Below, in pieces: positions 8,659 to 17,129 of a stretch of 64,000 nucleotides of DNA; position 1 is the stretch's first letter, and each line of letters begins with the position of its first letter. Under the pieces are notes generated by a model. That model was not told the DNA's origin. It ran no database searches and saw nothing but the letters and a program-made list of their open reading frames with translations. The DNA comes from Geothrix sp. (GTDB lineage Bacteria > Acidobacteriota > Holophagae > Holophagales > Holophagaceae): contig JAUXSE010000014.1 in assembly GCA_030681515.1 (NCBI GenBank), forward strand, positions 1 through 64,000, read 5' to 3'. Made by a program: the position numbers and the translations under genes.

Positions 8659-9117
8659 TTGCTCAAGGCACTTCTGCAAATCACATTCTGCTTTGTCCTG
8701 CTCGACGGTTGCGTTTCGAATCCGAAGAGTCAGAGTGACCCGGTTCCAACTGTCCGGTTGGGTGATCCTTTGTTCGCAAAAGACGCGCCTAGGCTCGTTT
8801 CCTATCGAGACATAGAGCTTTCATACCAGCCACCAACTCCTCCCTACCCACAACAGGCTTTGGGTGAGGGTATCCAAGGTGAGGTGCTCGTAGAGGTCTG
8901 GGTGGATGCGAAGGGTACCCCTACGAGATCCACAGCACTTCTTGGGCCGAAAGAGCTTCGCCTGGTCGCAGCTGACTACATCCTCGGATGGCGCTTCAAA
9001 CCGTATCCTTTTGAAGGCTCACCTATCCCTACGAGGTTCCGCGTCTCGATGCCGTTCCGCCTGTTTCGTGGCGATGTGGGTCCGTTCCGACGTCTTCCCA
9101 AAGGGCTCGAATATTGA
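8659..9117 (+). CDS. Lipoprotein with TonB C-terminal-like domain, cassette-like gene
   Basis: From TTG 8659 (5 bp after AGGAG) the product is 152 residues with a lipoprotein signal (LKALLQITFCFVLLDGC, lipobox cysteine about residue 18). The C-terminal half has the TonB-C pattern: PPYPQQALGEGIQGEVLVEV, WVDAKGTPTRS, and AADYILGWRFKPYP. Proteins with only this domain occur in many Gram-negatives and are not necessarily TonB. Longer in-frame starts lie inside the attC-like repeat and would give a nonsense leader, so the TTG is preferred. It sits between an attC-like site and a half site, as a cassette gene would. Confidence 0.65.
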   Translation: MLKALLQITFCFVLLDGCVSNPKSQSDPVPTVRLGDPLFAKDAPRLVSYRDIELSYQPPTPPYPQQALGEGIQGEVLVEVWVDAKGTPTRSTALLGPKELRLVAADYILGWRFKPYPFEGSPIPTRFRVSMPFRLFRGDVGPFRRLPKGLEY

Positions 9118-9126
9118 CATCCGTGC

Positions 9127-9150
9127 GGCTAACCTCCCGCTGAACCGGGC
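9127..9150 (+). repeat. Left half of an attC-like site
   Basis: GGCTAACCTCCCGCTGAAC (9127-9145) aligns with the first arm of the 8511 repeat, with four mismatches. No matching right arm or GTTRRRY core follows before the epimerase gene, so the site is truncated and marks the right edge of this cassette-like patch. The rest of the gap to 9248 holds only the ribosome site (GGAG) of the next gene. Confidence 0.45.
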
Positions 9151-9248
9151 CAGTAGGGCTGCCCATATGCTGATGGACCCAGGAACCATTCTTTTTCTCC
9201 TTCCACCCAACAGACAATGGGACAGAACTCGCGCCCTGGAGCCTCGCC

Positions 9249-10730
9249 GTGCTAAAGCCCCTCGCCCTTCTCGCAGCCCTGGCGTTGGTCATGATCAGCC
9301 ATCCGGCGAAGGCCCAGGTGGCGTCGGTGGTTTCCACCTCCCGTGTCCCGGCGGAGCTGCCCACGGGCGAACGCTGGCTGAGGCATTTCCGGGAGGATCT
9401 GCTGCCCTTCTGGAATGTGGCGGACGCCTGGGGTTCGCCCCGGGGGGATTTCCCCACCTTCCGGGGCAACGATGGCAAGGCCGTGGACTGGATGCAGCCG
9501 CCGGACGAACTCGCCACGGCGCCGGGCTGGATCAAGGAGAACTTCGGTCGCGAGTACGTGCGCATGAAGTCCCGCCAGACCTACTTCTACGGCGTGGCCT
9601 ACCACCTGACGGGCGATCCCAGGATGCTCGAACTGGCCCGGGATGGCGCGGCCTTCATCCGGAAGCAGGCCCTGGATCCGGCCACCGGCAGTGCCGTGTC
9701 CTACTGGGAGAAGGGGGTGCCGCAACCGGAAGTCCTGGCCCGCACCAGCCAGGATCTGGCCTACGCCCAGCTGGGCCTGGCCATGTACTACTACCTCACC
9801 CGCGACGAGGCCGTGCTGCGGGATATCAAGAGGTTGAAGCGGCACATCTTCACCCGGTACTGGAATCCCGAGTGGCAGGCCCTGCGCTGGGTGGTGAAGG
9901 AGAACCCCCAGGACGAGCACCGGCGTCAGGAACTGGTGGCCCAGCTGGATCAGATCAACGCCTACCTGCTGCTGCTCGCGCCCATCCTGCCCGAACGCGA
10001 CCGGAAGGCTTGGACCACCGATCTGAAGCGCCTCGCCCGGGCGATGGTGCGCGACTACCACGACGTGGATCGCCACCTCTTCTGGGGCACCCTCCACGAT
10101 CCCGCCCAGAAGAAGCTGGGCTCCCGCCACACGGATTTCGGCCACAGCGCCAAGGCCTACTGGATGCTCGAACGCGTGGGGCGGCTCACCAGGGATCCGG
10201 CCCTGGTGGCCCTCGCCACCACCGGCGCCCAGGCGGTGCTCAAGCAGGCCTACCTGCCGGATTCCGGCACCTGGGGATCGCGGTTGCGGCCGGACGGCTC
10301 GGTGGACACCGGCAAAGAGTGGTGGATCTACGCGGAGCTGGATCAGTTGGCGGCGACGCTGGCCCTGCTGGATCCGGCCCAGGCCATGCCCCTGCCCCGC
10401 ACCGCGGACTTCTGGTTCCGCCGCATGGTGGACCCGGTGAACCACGAGGTCTGGGGCGGCGCGGGCGGCCCGGAGTTCAAACCCTGGAGCGGGCCCAAGA
10501 TCCACCAGTGGAAGAGTGGCTACCACTCCGCCGAGCACGCCCTGGTGGGCTACCTCACGGCCCAGGCCCTGCACGGCGAACCGGCCATCCTCTACTTCGC
10601 GCCCCGCGATGCCCGGGCGCTCCTGCGGCCCTACGTCTTCGAGGGAACCATCGCGAGCCGCAGCAGCCAGCCTCTGCCCGGATTCCCGGGGCGGCGGCAG
10701 GTGGCGGTGGCCTTCACGGGGCTGCGCTGA
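9249..10730 (+). CDS. Secreted N-acylglucosamine 2-epimerase-superfamily protein
   Basis: 493 residues starting with GTG at 9249, 7 bp after GGAG. A signal peptide (LALLAALALVMISHPAKAQ) precedes an (alpha/alpha)6-barrel of the AGE superfamily. Recognisable motifs are MKSRQTYFYGVAYHLTGD near residue 100, HTDFGHSAKAYWML near 295, EWWIYAELDQLAATLALLD near 355 and QWKSGYHSAEHALVGYL near 420, which carry the usual barrel-lining histidines and glutamates. Substrate unknown: cytosolic relatives isomerise GlcNAc, mannose or cellobiose, while this one is predicted periplasmic. It converges on the maltodextrin locus and may act on its sugars, but that is conjecture. Confidence 0.75.
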   Translation: MLKPLALLAALALVMISHPAKAQVASVVSTSRVPAELPTGERWLRHFREDLLPFWNVADAWGSPRGDFPTFRGNDGKAVDWMQPPDELATAPGWIKENFGREYVRMKSRQTYFYGVAYHLTGDPRMLELARDGAAFIRKQALDPATGSAVSYWEKGVPQPEVLARTSQDLAYAQLGLAMYYYLTRDEAVLRDIKRLKRHIFTRYWNPEWQALRWVVKENPQDEHRRQELVAQLDQINAYLLLLAPILPERDRKAWTTDLKRLARAMVRDYHDVDRHLFWGTLHDPAQKKLGSRHTDFGHSAKAYWMLERVGRLTRDPALVALATTGAQAVLKQAYLPDSGTWGSRLRPDGSVDTGKEWWIYAELDQLAATLALLDPAQAMPLPRTADFWFRRMVDPVNHEVWGGAGGPEFKPWSGPKIHQWKSGYHSAEHALVGYLTAQALHGEPAILYFAPRDARALLRPYVFEGTIASRSSQPLPGFPGRRQVAVAFTGLR

Positions 10731-10748
10731 ACGGGCCCCGGAGGGGGG

Positions 10749-11096
10749 TCACTTCCGGAAGATGGCCGAGGTCAGGGGCTGGAGCGTGACGGTGCTGCCG
10801 GTGACGGATACGCCGGTGGCCGTGGTGATGGGGGTGAGGCCGGCCGTGGCGCCGTCCGCCAGCAGGGTGGCGGTGGAAAGGTCCGTGTCCGCCGTGAAGG
10901 ACCGGGTTCGGCTGTCGGCGTTGTGGAAGACATAGTAGGTGGCATCGGCGCCCACGGACTTGTAGCCGTAGGCCAGGGTGGCATCGCCGGGCAGGGTGGC
11001 GCTGTCTCCGCCGCCCCCGCCGCCGCAGGCCCCCGCGAGGGCCACGAGGACAAGGGCGGAGCCGAGAACCAGGGCGCGCATGGGATGGATCGTCAT
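10749..11096 (-). CDS. Lipoprotein matching the C-terminal beta domain of type I pullulanase
   Basis: 115 residues. It has a lipoprotein signal with lipobox LAGAC, followed by a poly-glycine linker (GGGGGG). The mature part, LAYGYKSVGADATYYVFHNADS...TATLLADGATAGLTPI...GVSVTGSTVTLQPLTSAIFRK, looks like the beta-sandwich that normally closes a pullulanase polypeptide after the GH13 barrel. It lies 11 bp downstream of the pullulanase stop on the same strand, in another frame, and that pullulanase ends early at TLIKPN, where this domain would start. So the domain appears to have been split off and given its own export signal. No catalytic residues are expected. Confidence 0.65.
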   Translation of the reverse strand: MTIHPMRALVLGSALVLVALAGACGGGGGGDSATLPGDATLAYGYKSVGADATYYVFHNADSRTRSFTADTDLSTATLLADGATAGLTPITTATGVSVTGSTVTLQPLTSAIFRK

Positions 11097-11107
11097 GGCC
11101 GCTCCGC

Positions 11108-13084
11108 TCAGTTGGGCTTGATGAGGGTGACGCTGCCGGGGATGGCCGCGTCCAGGAGGCGGAAGGCGTCGGTGCTCTTCCGGAGGGCGATGAGGCCCTG
11201 CACATACTGGTAGAGCTGGCCCCCGGGCCTGGCGGGATCGAGGTTGGCGAAGCCCGCGGCCACGGGATCGGCGGAATAGGCATTGCCCCAGCGGATCATG
11301 TTGATGGCGTCCGAGGCGTTGTAGGAGTTGTGGCAGAAGTAGCGCCCCGTCGTCCCGTTGGAGGTGACATTGCTGGAACCGCTGCTGGGGGGGCCCGACA
11401 GCTCCTTCGAGCGGAACATCTCATCGCCGCCATGGAGGAAGACCGCCCCCTGGGAGGTGAGCAGCGCCGCGTAGCCCACCTTCATGCGGGCCAGGGCCGT
11501 GGCGTGATCCGCCGCGGTGGCCCGCAGGTTCATGGACATGGCCAGGACATCGTACAGGCAGAGGTTGTCATGGGCCGTCAGGTAGTTCATGACGCCATTG
11601 GTCGAGCCCGCGTTGAAATTCGTGGGCCGGCCGAGGGTATTGGAGAAGAGTGCCGCCACGCTCTGCGCCAGGCCGGAGATGAAGCCCGGCTTGCCATCGT
11701 TGTACCCGCCCGATTTCATCATGTCCCGGTAGCTATCGGAGAACATGGACAGGTTCATGCCCTGGCTGGCGAACCAGGCGGCATTCGCCTGCTGGGATCC
11801 GAAGATCGCCTGCCCGGTGTAGTCCGAGGTGGCGCCGTTGTACATGTTCCAGCCTTCGCCCTCGAAGATCACCTTCGGGTTGAGGGCCTTGGCGCGGGCG
11901 TAGGCGGCGGCGATGGTCTGGTTGTCCACCAGGCCCATGAGGTCGAAGCGGAAGCCGTCCACCCGGTAGGTCCGGACCCAGAACTCCGTGGATTCCACGA
12001 TGAGCTTGCGCATCATCATGGCCTCGGAGCGGGTGTCGTTGCCCGTGCCGGAATTGTTCGTGCCCCGGTAGTAGTAGGCCGGATTGGCGGTGGAATCCAG
12101 GACCGCGGTGTTGGCCGTGTGGTTGTAGACCACGTCCAGGATGACGCCCATACCCGCCTTGTGGATCTCGTTGATCAGGGTCTTGAGTTCCTGCACCCGC
12201 GACTGGGGGTCGTTGGGCGCGGCGGAGTACATGCCCGTGGGCGTGAAGTAGTTCTGGGGATCGTAGCCCCAGTTGTAGTTGGCCCCGCCCGCCTGGGTGC
12301 CGTCGAGTTCCCGGATGCCGACGCGGGTCTGGTCGTAGAAGTAGTTCTCGGTGGGGACCATCAGCTGAACGTGGGTGACGCCCAGCTTCTGGATGTGTGG
12401 CAGCGCCTCCACCATGGCCCGGTAGGTGCCGAAGGGGTTCTGGAGACCCGCCAGGAGCGGGTCCACCGTGAAGTCGCGGATGCTGGCCTCGTAGATGACC
12501 GCATCCCGGTTGCCCCGGTAGGCGTAGGGCGCGATCCCCCCGGAAGGGGCGCGCATCTGGGAACCATCGAAGTAGGCGCCGGCCCCGTAGTCGGTCCATC
12601 CGCCGTCCGGAAGGGGCAGGGCGGGATCGAGGATGTACCCCTTGCCGATGGTGTCACTGGGGGTGCGGTTGGACCACTGGCCCATGGCCTTGGCATAGGG
12701 ATCGAGCAGATAGGCGCTGTTCACCTGGTAGGTGTAGAGCCCGTTGGCCGGGGTGGTGGTGCCGCTCCAGAGTCCACTGGCCCCCCTGGTCAGGGAGAAG
12801 GTGGCCGTGGGCGCGCTGAGGGCATCGTTCCAGTTCGCGTAGAAGTGGGCCTTCACGGACGTGGCGAAGGGGCTCCAGACCGTGAAGGTGGCCGTTCCAT
12901 CGGCGTTGGGCCTGGCGCCCAGCGCCGCGCCCGGAATGTTCTGGGCGGTGGTGTCTGGCGCCGGGGACAGGTTCCGGTCCGCGTCCGTGGTCGTGTAGGG
13001 CGTGATCTGGGCGGCCAAGGGTGCCGCCGGGGGCGCGCCCAGGAAGGCGGCGATCAGGACTGGGAACAGGCGCCAGGAATTCAT
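11108..13084 (-). CDS. pulA: Type I pullulanase (GH13), lacking the C-terminal domain
   Basis: 658 residues with a signal peptide (LFPVLIAAFLGAPPAAPLAAQ), an N-terminal CBM48-like domain (about 60-170) and a GH13 barrel. The pullulanase signature YNWGYDP is present. The catalytic residues sit in GFRFDLMGL (nucleophile Asp), VIFEGEGWN (acid Glu) and TAHDN (Asp). It debranches alpha-1,6 links of pullulan and maltodextrins, probably in the periplasm. The protein stops at SVTLIKPN, before the C-terminal beta domain, which is encoded by the next gene. Its ATG overlaps the phosphorylase stop by 4 bp. Confidence 0.9.
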   Translation of the reverse strand: MNSWRLFPVLIAAFLGAPPAAPLAAQITPYTTTDADRNLSPAPDTTAQNIPGAALGARPNADGTATFTVWSPFATSVKAHFYANWNDALSAPTATFSLTRGASGLWSGTTTPANGLYTYQVNSAYLLDPYAKAMGQWSNRTPSDTIGKGYILDPALPLPDGGWTDYGAGAYFDGSQMRAPSGGIAPYAYRGNRDAVIYEASIRDFTVDPLLAGLQNPFGTYRAMVEALPHIQKLGVTHVQLMVPTENYFYDQTRVGIRELDGTQAGGANYNWGYDPQNYFTPTGMYSAAPNDPQSRVQELKTLINEIHKAGMGVILDVVYNHTANTAVLDSTANPAYYYRGTNNSGTGNDTRSEAMMMRKLIVESTEFWVRTYRVDGFRFDLMGLVDNQTIAAAYARAKALNPKVIFEGEGWNMYNGATSDYTGQAIFGSQQANAAWFASQGMNLSMFSDSYRDMMKSGGYNDGKPGFISGLAQSVAALFSNTLGRPTNFNAGSTNGVMNYLTAHDNLCLYDVLAMSMNLRATAADHATALARMKVGYAALLTSQGAVFLHGGDEMFRSKELSGPPSSGSSNVTSNGTTGRYFCHNSYNASDAINMIRWGNAYSADPVAAGFANLDPARPGGQLYQYVQGLIALRKSTDAFRLLDAAIPGSVTLIKPN

Positions 13085-14748
13085 TTCGACTCCCGCTTCG
13101 AGGGGGGCTTGAGGTACATCCGTTCATAGTACTCGTCGAGCATGCGCTGGACGCCGAAGGCGTCGCGGGTGCTTTGGATGGAGGCCGCCATCATGTCCAC
13201 CCAGGCGCCCGGGCGGTCGTAGTAGGTGGGCAGCAGCTCGTCCGCCAGCACTTTCTTGAAGGCCTTGAAGTCGTGTTTGTCGAGCACGGCCTCGTCCTCG
13301 CTCTCGAAACCATCACCGAACTGCCAGCCGTTCACGCCGTGCTGACAGGCCTCGGGCCACCAGCCATCCAGGATGGAGAGGTTCAGCACGCCGTTCATGG
13401 CGGCCTTCATGCCCGAGGTGCCGGAGGCCTCCTTGGGGCGGCGCGGGTTGTTCAGCCAGACATCGGAGCCTCGGGTGAGCATCCGGCCAATCTCCATATC
13501 GTAGTTTTCAAGGAAGACGACCCGGCCCGGGTACTTCCGGGTCATCTCCAGGATGTTCTCCACGATGCGCTTGCCGTTATCGTCCAGGGGATGGGCCTTG
13601 CCGGAGAAGGCGATCTGCAGCTTGCCGGTCTTGAGCAGGGGCTCGATGAACTTGCGTTCGGTGAAGATGAAGTTGGAGCGCTTGTAGGGCGCGGCGCGGC
13701 GCGAGAAGCCGATGAGCAGCTGATCAGCATCGAGCCTGACGCCGGTGCGCGCCTCCACGAACTGGATGAGCTTTTTCTTGTTGTCCATGTGCGCCTTCCA
13801 CAGCGCGTCCTTGGCCTTCTTTGAGCCGTCGCAGGCCGCCGCCAGATCGAGCATCCGCGGGTCCACCCAGGTGGGGCGGTGGATGGCGTTGGTGATGCCG
13901 ATGATCTCGCAGCGGCCCTCCACTTTCTTCCACATGCCGTTGGCGGTGACGCGGTGGAGATCGGCCACGGCGTTGGCGATGCGGGACAGCCGCAGGGCGC
14001 CCACGGTCATATTGAAGGGGCTGCCCCCCAGCTGTTTGAGTTGGGCTCTGGTCATGCCGAGGTTGGCGCCCAGGTACATGAACCGGGCGATGGGATGGGA
14101 TTCGTTGCCCTGCAGGATGGGCGTATGGGTGGTGAAGACCACCTCCTCGCGGGTCTTGGCCCAGGCGGTTTCGAAGGTGGCACCCTTGGCCATGCGCTGG
14201 TTCATCAGCTCGAAGCCAGCGAAGAGCGCGTGGCCTTCGTTGAAGTGATAGACGTCCGGCTTGATGCGCAGGGCCTGCAGGGCCCGCACACCACCGATGC
14301 CCAGCACCATCTCCTGGGCCACCCGCTCCTCGCCGAACCAGCCGTAGAGCTGGCCCGTGATCCAGCGGGATTCGCCATCGTTCTCCTTGACGTCCGTGTC
14401 CAGCAGGTAGAGGGAATCCACGCCGAAGCTGTTCACCCGCCAGACCTTGATCTTCACGGGCTTGCCCTTGATCTCGATCTCGACGGTGACGCCGGTATCT
14501 TCGAGGAACTCGTGGTTGCCGCTTCGGTAGGCGTCGTAGACCTTGCCGGACTCCGCGTCCACCATCTGCTCGCCGTAGCCCTGCTTCCAGCGGATGCCGA
14601 TGCCCACCAGGGGATAGCCGTGATCCTTCACGCCCTTGAGATAGTCGCCGGCCAGGATGCCCAGGCCCCCCGCATAGATCTTGAAGGCGCTGTCGAGGGC
14701 GTATTCCATGCAGAAATAGGCGACCCGGGGCAGCTTCTTGGTGGACAT
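13081..14748 (-). CDS. glgP: Alpha-glucan (maltodextrin) phosphorylase, short GT35 type
   Basis: 555 residues, the short form (Thermotoga/archaeal type) of GT35 phosphorylase. It releases glucose 1-phosphate from alpha-1,4-glucans in the cytoplasm. Motifs are AYFCMEYAL at the N-terminus, YAGGLGILAGD, FNEGHALF, TTHTP, GFSRRAAPYKR and the pyridoxal-phosphate lysine region EASGTSGMKAAMNG. It lacks a signal peptide, unlike the GH13 enzymes around it, so it should process imported maltodextrin. It overlaps the pullulanase start by 4 bp and follows the amylase gene after a 71-bp gap containing a perfect hairpin. Confidence 0.92.
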   Translation of the reverse strand: MSTKKLPRVAYFCMEYALDSAFKIYAGGLGILAGDYLKGVKDHGYPLVGIGIRWKQGYGEQMVDAESGKVYDAYRSGNHEFLEDTGVTVEIEIKGKPVKIKVWRVNSFGVDSLYLLDTDVKENDGESRWITGQLYGWFGEERVAQEMVLGIGGVRALQALRIKPDVYHFNEGHALFAGFELMNQRMAKGATFETAWAKTREEVVFTTHTPILQGNESHPIARFMYLGANLGMTRAQLKQLGGSPFNMTVGALRLSRIANAVADLHRVTANGMWKKVEGRCEIIGITNAIHRPTWVDPRMLDLAAACDGSKKAKDALWKAHMDNKKKLIQFVEARTGVRLDADQLLIGFSRRAAPYKRSNFIFTERKFIEPLLKTGKLQIAFSGKAHPLDDNGKRIVENILEMTRKYPGRVVFLENYDMEIGRMLTRGSDVWLNNPRRPKEASGTSGMKAAMNGVLNLSILDGWWPEACQHGVNGWQFGDGFESEDEAVLDKHDFKAFKKVLADELLPTYYDRPGAWVDMMAASIQSTRDAFGVQRMLDEYYERMYLKPPSKRESK

Positions 14749-14783
14749 CCGGACTCCTTGCCTGCTTGGTCATGGTGGCTTTG

Positions 14784-14808
14784 CGCGCCATTCGTGCCGA
14801 ATGGCGCG
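14784..14808. repeat. Intercistronic hairpin between amylase gene and glgP
   Basis: CGCGCCATTCG (14784-14794) pairs perfectly with CGAATGGCGCG (14798-14808) around a TGC loop. There is no T tract, so it more likely stabilises or processes the mRNA than terminates transcription. Confidence 0.6.
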
Positions 14809-14819
14809 AGATGGAACAA

Positions 14820-16535
14820 TCAATGGTTGGCAACCGCTACGCGCTCAAGCAGGACGTACTCATCTGCTTGAAGAGTGACTTTGCCGCCCGCGACCGTGGC
14901 GGTACGACCGGTGTAGGCGTCCCGCAGCACCTGGCCATCCTCGAAGACGCCGGCCACGGAGAGGCTGACCTGGCCCCTGGCGCCCATGGCCACCACCACG
15001 CGGTCGCCACTGACGGGCTCCACGCGGCTGAAGGTGTAGGGGGACTCGCTGAGCTGCTGGTGCCCGCCGGTGGCCAGGGCCCGGTGCCGGGCGCGGAAGG
15101 CCCCCAGCTTGCGCCAGTGGGCCAGGACCTTTTCGTCGGGACTCGCCCAGTTCATGTCCGAGCGGGTAGCCTGCTGCGGATCCGTGCGGGGCACGGGCCC
15201 CAGGGGCCGGGCCGTTTCGTCGCCGTAGAAGATCTGCACGCCGCCGGGGGCCAGCATCAGCGCCGCGCCACCTTCGATGAGCCGATCGCGCTCGAAGATC
15301 TCCGTATCGTGGGAGGACAGGTAGTTCAGCATGTGGACGGGTTTGCCGGCCTGGGCCAGGGCGTAGCTCTTGAAGAGCTTTTCCGGCTTGGCGTAGGCGT
15401 CCTCCTGCTGCTGGAAGTCGAAGTTGATCATGGCGTCGAAGCCGAAGCCCGTCAGCTTGTGCTTCCCGGGCCCCACGCCCCAGTACTCGCCCACCATCCA
15501 GAAGGGCGCATCGTCCACCTGGCGGGAGGGATGCTTGGCCTTGAAGTCCGCCAGGGCCTTCACGGCTTCCGCCTTGAGGGCGACCCAGGCCTCGGGCTCG
15601 ACATGCTTCACGGTATCGGCGCGGAAGCCGTCAATGCCGTACTCGCGCACCCAATCCGTGAGCCACTGGACGAGGTAGCCGCGCACAGTGGTGTTGGGGC
15701 GATCCACGGCCCGGGTGTCCGCCTTCTCTTTCAGGAACTGGGGGAGCTTCACGAAGTCGGTGCTTTCCGTGCGGAAGTCCGGCAGGTAGGCCAGCTGCAT
15801 GGTGAGGTCATCGCGACCGCCGTCCATGTAGCCCGGCAGGCCCGCCCGCACCCAGGGTCGGCCCCACCAGTCGCCGAACTTGAAGCTGTTGTAGTCAATG
15901 TAGTTGTGGTAGTTCCGCAGGAGGTTGGGATCCTTTTCCCAGTCCGGCCACAGCACATCTATCTTCAGATCCTTGGCGGTCTGGATATCCAGATAGCCAG
16001 GGTGGTTCATGACGATGTCGAAGAGGATGCGGATGCCCTGGCCGTGGGCCGTGTCCACCAGCTCGCGCAGCTCCTCGGGGGTGCCCATGTTCTTGTCGAG
16101 CACCGTGTAGTCCAGGGCGTAGTAGCCGTGGTAGGCGTAGTGCTTGAACTCCTTCTGGCCGCCCTGGACCCAGCCGTGGATCTGCTCGTAGGGGGCCGTG
16201 ATCCACAGGGCGTTCACGCCGAGAGCCTTGAACCAGCCCTCCTTCAGCTTCACGGTGAGGCCCTTGAGGTCGCCGCCATGGAAGGTGCCCACATCGGCCT
16301 TCGGAGCGTTCTCCCGCTGGCGGCCATAGCTCTGATCGTTGGCCGGATTGCCGTTGTAGAACCGGTCCGTCATCACGAAGTAGACGATGGGATTCTCGGC
16401 AAAGGTGCCGGGCACGGAGACTGGCGCGGGCACCGGCGCGAGCGCCTGGCCACCCACGGGCTGGCTGGCCGCGAAAAGGCCCGCGGCCAGGTACAGGGCA
16501 CGAGTGACAGTGGAAAGGCTAAACGGCTGGCTCAT
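14820..16535 (-). CDS. Secreted alpha-amylase (GH13)
   Basis: 571 residues from ATG 16535, which begins a clear signal peptide (ALYLAAGLFAASQPVGGQA). The GH13 barrel starts at NPIVYFVMTDRFYNGNP. Catalytic motifs are DIVMNH, GFRADTVKHV (nucleophile Asp), MVGEYWG (acid Glu) and LSSHDTE (Asp), with a short C-terminal beta domain. The layout resembles periplasmic alpha-amylases of the MalS/cyclomaltodextrinase kind; exact specificity cannot be told. Upstream in-frame codons give an atypical leader and were rejected as starts. It lies between the CBM41 gene and glgP on the same strand. Confidence 0.88.
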   Translation of the reverse strand: MSQPFSLSTVTRALYLAAGLFAASQPVGGQALAPVPAPVSVPGTFAENPIVYFVMTDRFYNGNPANDQSYGRQRENAPKADVGTFHGGDLKGLTVKLKEGWFKALGVNALWITAPYEQIHGWVQGGQKEFKHYAYHGYYALDYTVLDKNMGTPEELRELVDTAHGQGIRILFDIVMNHPGYLDIQTAKDLKIDVLWPDWEKDPNLLRNYHNYIDYNSFKFGDWWGRPWVRAGLPGYMDGGRDDLTMQLAYLPDFRTESTDFVKLPQFLKEKADTRAVDRPNTTVRGYLVQWLTDWVREYGIDGFRADTVKHVEPEAWVALKAEAVKALADFKAKHPSRQVDDAPFWMVGEYWGVGPGKHKLTGFGFDAMINFDFQQQEDAYAKPEKLFKSYALAQAGKPVHMLNYLSSHDTEIFERDRLIEGGAALMLAPGGVQIFYGDETARPLGPVPRTDPQQATRSDMNWASPDEKVLAHWRKLGAFRARHRALATGGHQQLSESPYTFSRVEPVSGDRVVVAMGARGQVSLSVAGVFEDGQVLRDAYTGRTATVAGGKVTLQADEYVLLERVAVANH

Positions 16536-16568
16536 GGCGAACTCGGCATCCTGAGTGGGATGAGAATG

Positions 16569-16631
16569 CCAGGGTCGGGCTTCACCCGGCCCTGGCGCAG
16601 AAAGGTAACCCCGGGGCGGAGGCCCCGGGGC
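16569..16631. repeat. Two hairpins between the CBM41 and amylase genes
   Basis: CCAGGG...CCCTGG (16570-16595) forms one stem around GGGCTTCACCC. Next to it, CCCCGGGGC-GGA-GGCCCCGGGG (about 16609-16630) forms a very GC-rich second stem immediately after the CBM41 stop codon. Neither has a T tract. They probably set differential mRNA stability within the operon. Confidence 0.5.
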
Positions 16632-16641
16632 CGGCTGCGGA

Positions 16642-17073
16642 CTACTTCTTGCAGACGTGGTCCTTGAGGGCCTCTTCCTTGGAGAAGTAGATGGTGCGGT
16701 CATTGGTCATGACCCAGATCGCCTTGTGGGCATTGCCGTCGAAGGCCATGTCCTTGGCGCCCTGCTCCTTGATGTCGCCCTTGTGGATGATGTAGTTCAC
16801 CTGCATCTTGGCGCCGGTCTTGAACTCCTCCTGATCCGCGTGCCAGTAGACGCCGAAGTCGTTGGTGCCCGTGGGCTTCATGGGGTTGGGCCATTCGATA
16901 TCGGGCAGCGGCATGTTGGGGCTCTTCCAGAGATGCACGCCCCACTTCGCGTAGTTGCCGTCGCAGCGGTGGTAGTTGATCTCGATCATGCCCGCGGGGG
17001 GCGCGGCGAGGGCGGGGGCGAGGACCAGGGCGAACATGGCGATCGCCTTGAGGACGGTCGTGCGGAGGCTCAT
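16642..17073 (-). CDS. Free-standing CBM41 (pullulanase-associated domain) secreted protein
   Basis: 143 residues from ATG 17073. A signal peptide (AIAMFALVLAPALAAPPA) is followed by one domain: MIEINYHRCDGNYAKWGVHLW, the aromatic-rich NDFGVYWHADQ, NYIIHKGD and TIYFSKEEAL. This is the pattern of bacterial pullulanase-associated domains (CBM41), which bind alpha-glucans and are normally fused N-terminally to pullulanase. Here the domain stands alone, and the pullulanase in this locus lacks it. Two cysteines (in HRCDG and DHVCKK) could form a disulphide. It sits between malG and the amylase gene. Confidence 0.8.
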   Translation of the reverse strand: MSLRTTVLKAIAMFALVLAPALAAPPAGMIEINYHRCDGNYAKWGVHLWKSPNMPLPDIEWPNPMKPTGTNDFGVYWHADQEEFKTGAKMQVNYIIHKGDIKEQGAKDMAFDGNAHKAIWVMTNDRTIYFSKEEALKDHVCKK

Positions 17074-17129
17074 GCGTGACTCCTTGTGGGGGAAGGGAGG
17101 GCATCGGCCCTCGGGTGGGAGAAGCGTGT

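Noticed and set aside
11330-13129. A 599-codon plus-strand frame antisense to pullulanase
   Set aside because: Composition is Gly/Ala/Arg/Val repeats typical of shadows of high-GC genes; the minus strand has unambiguous GH13 motifs.
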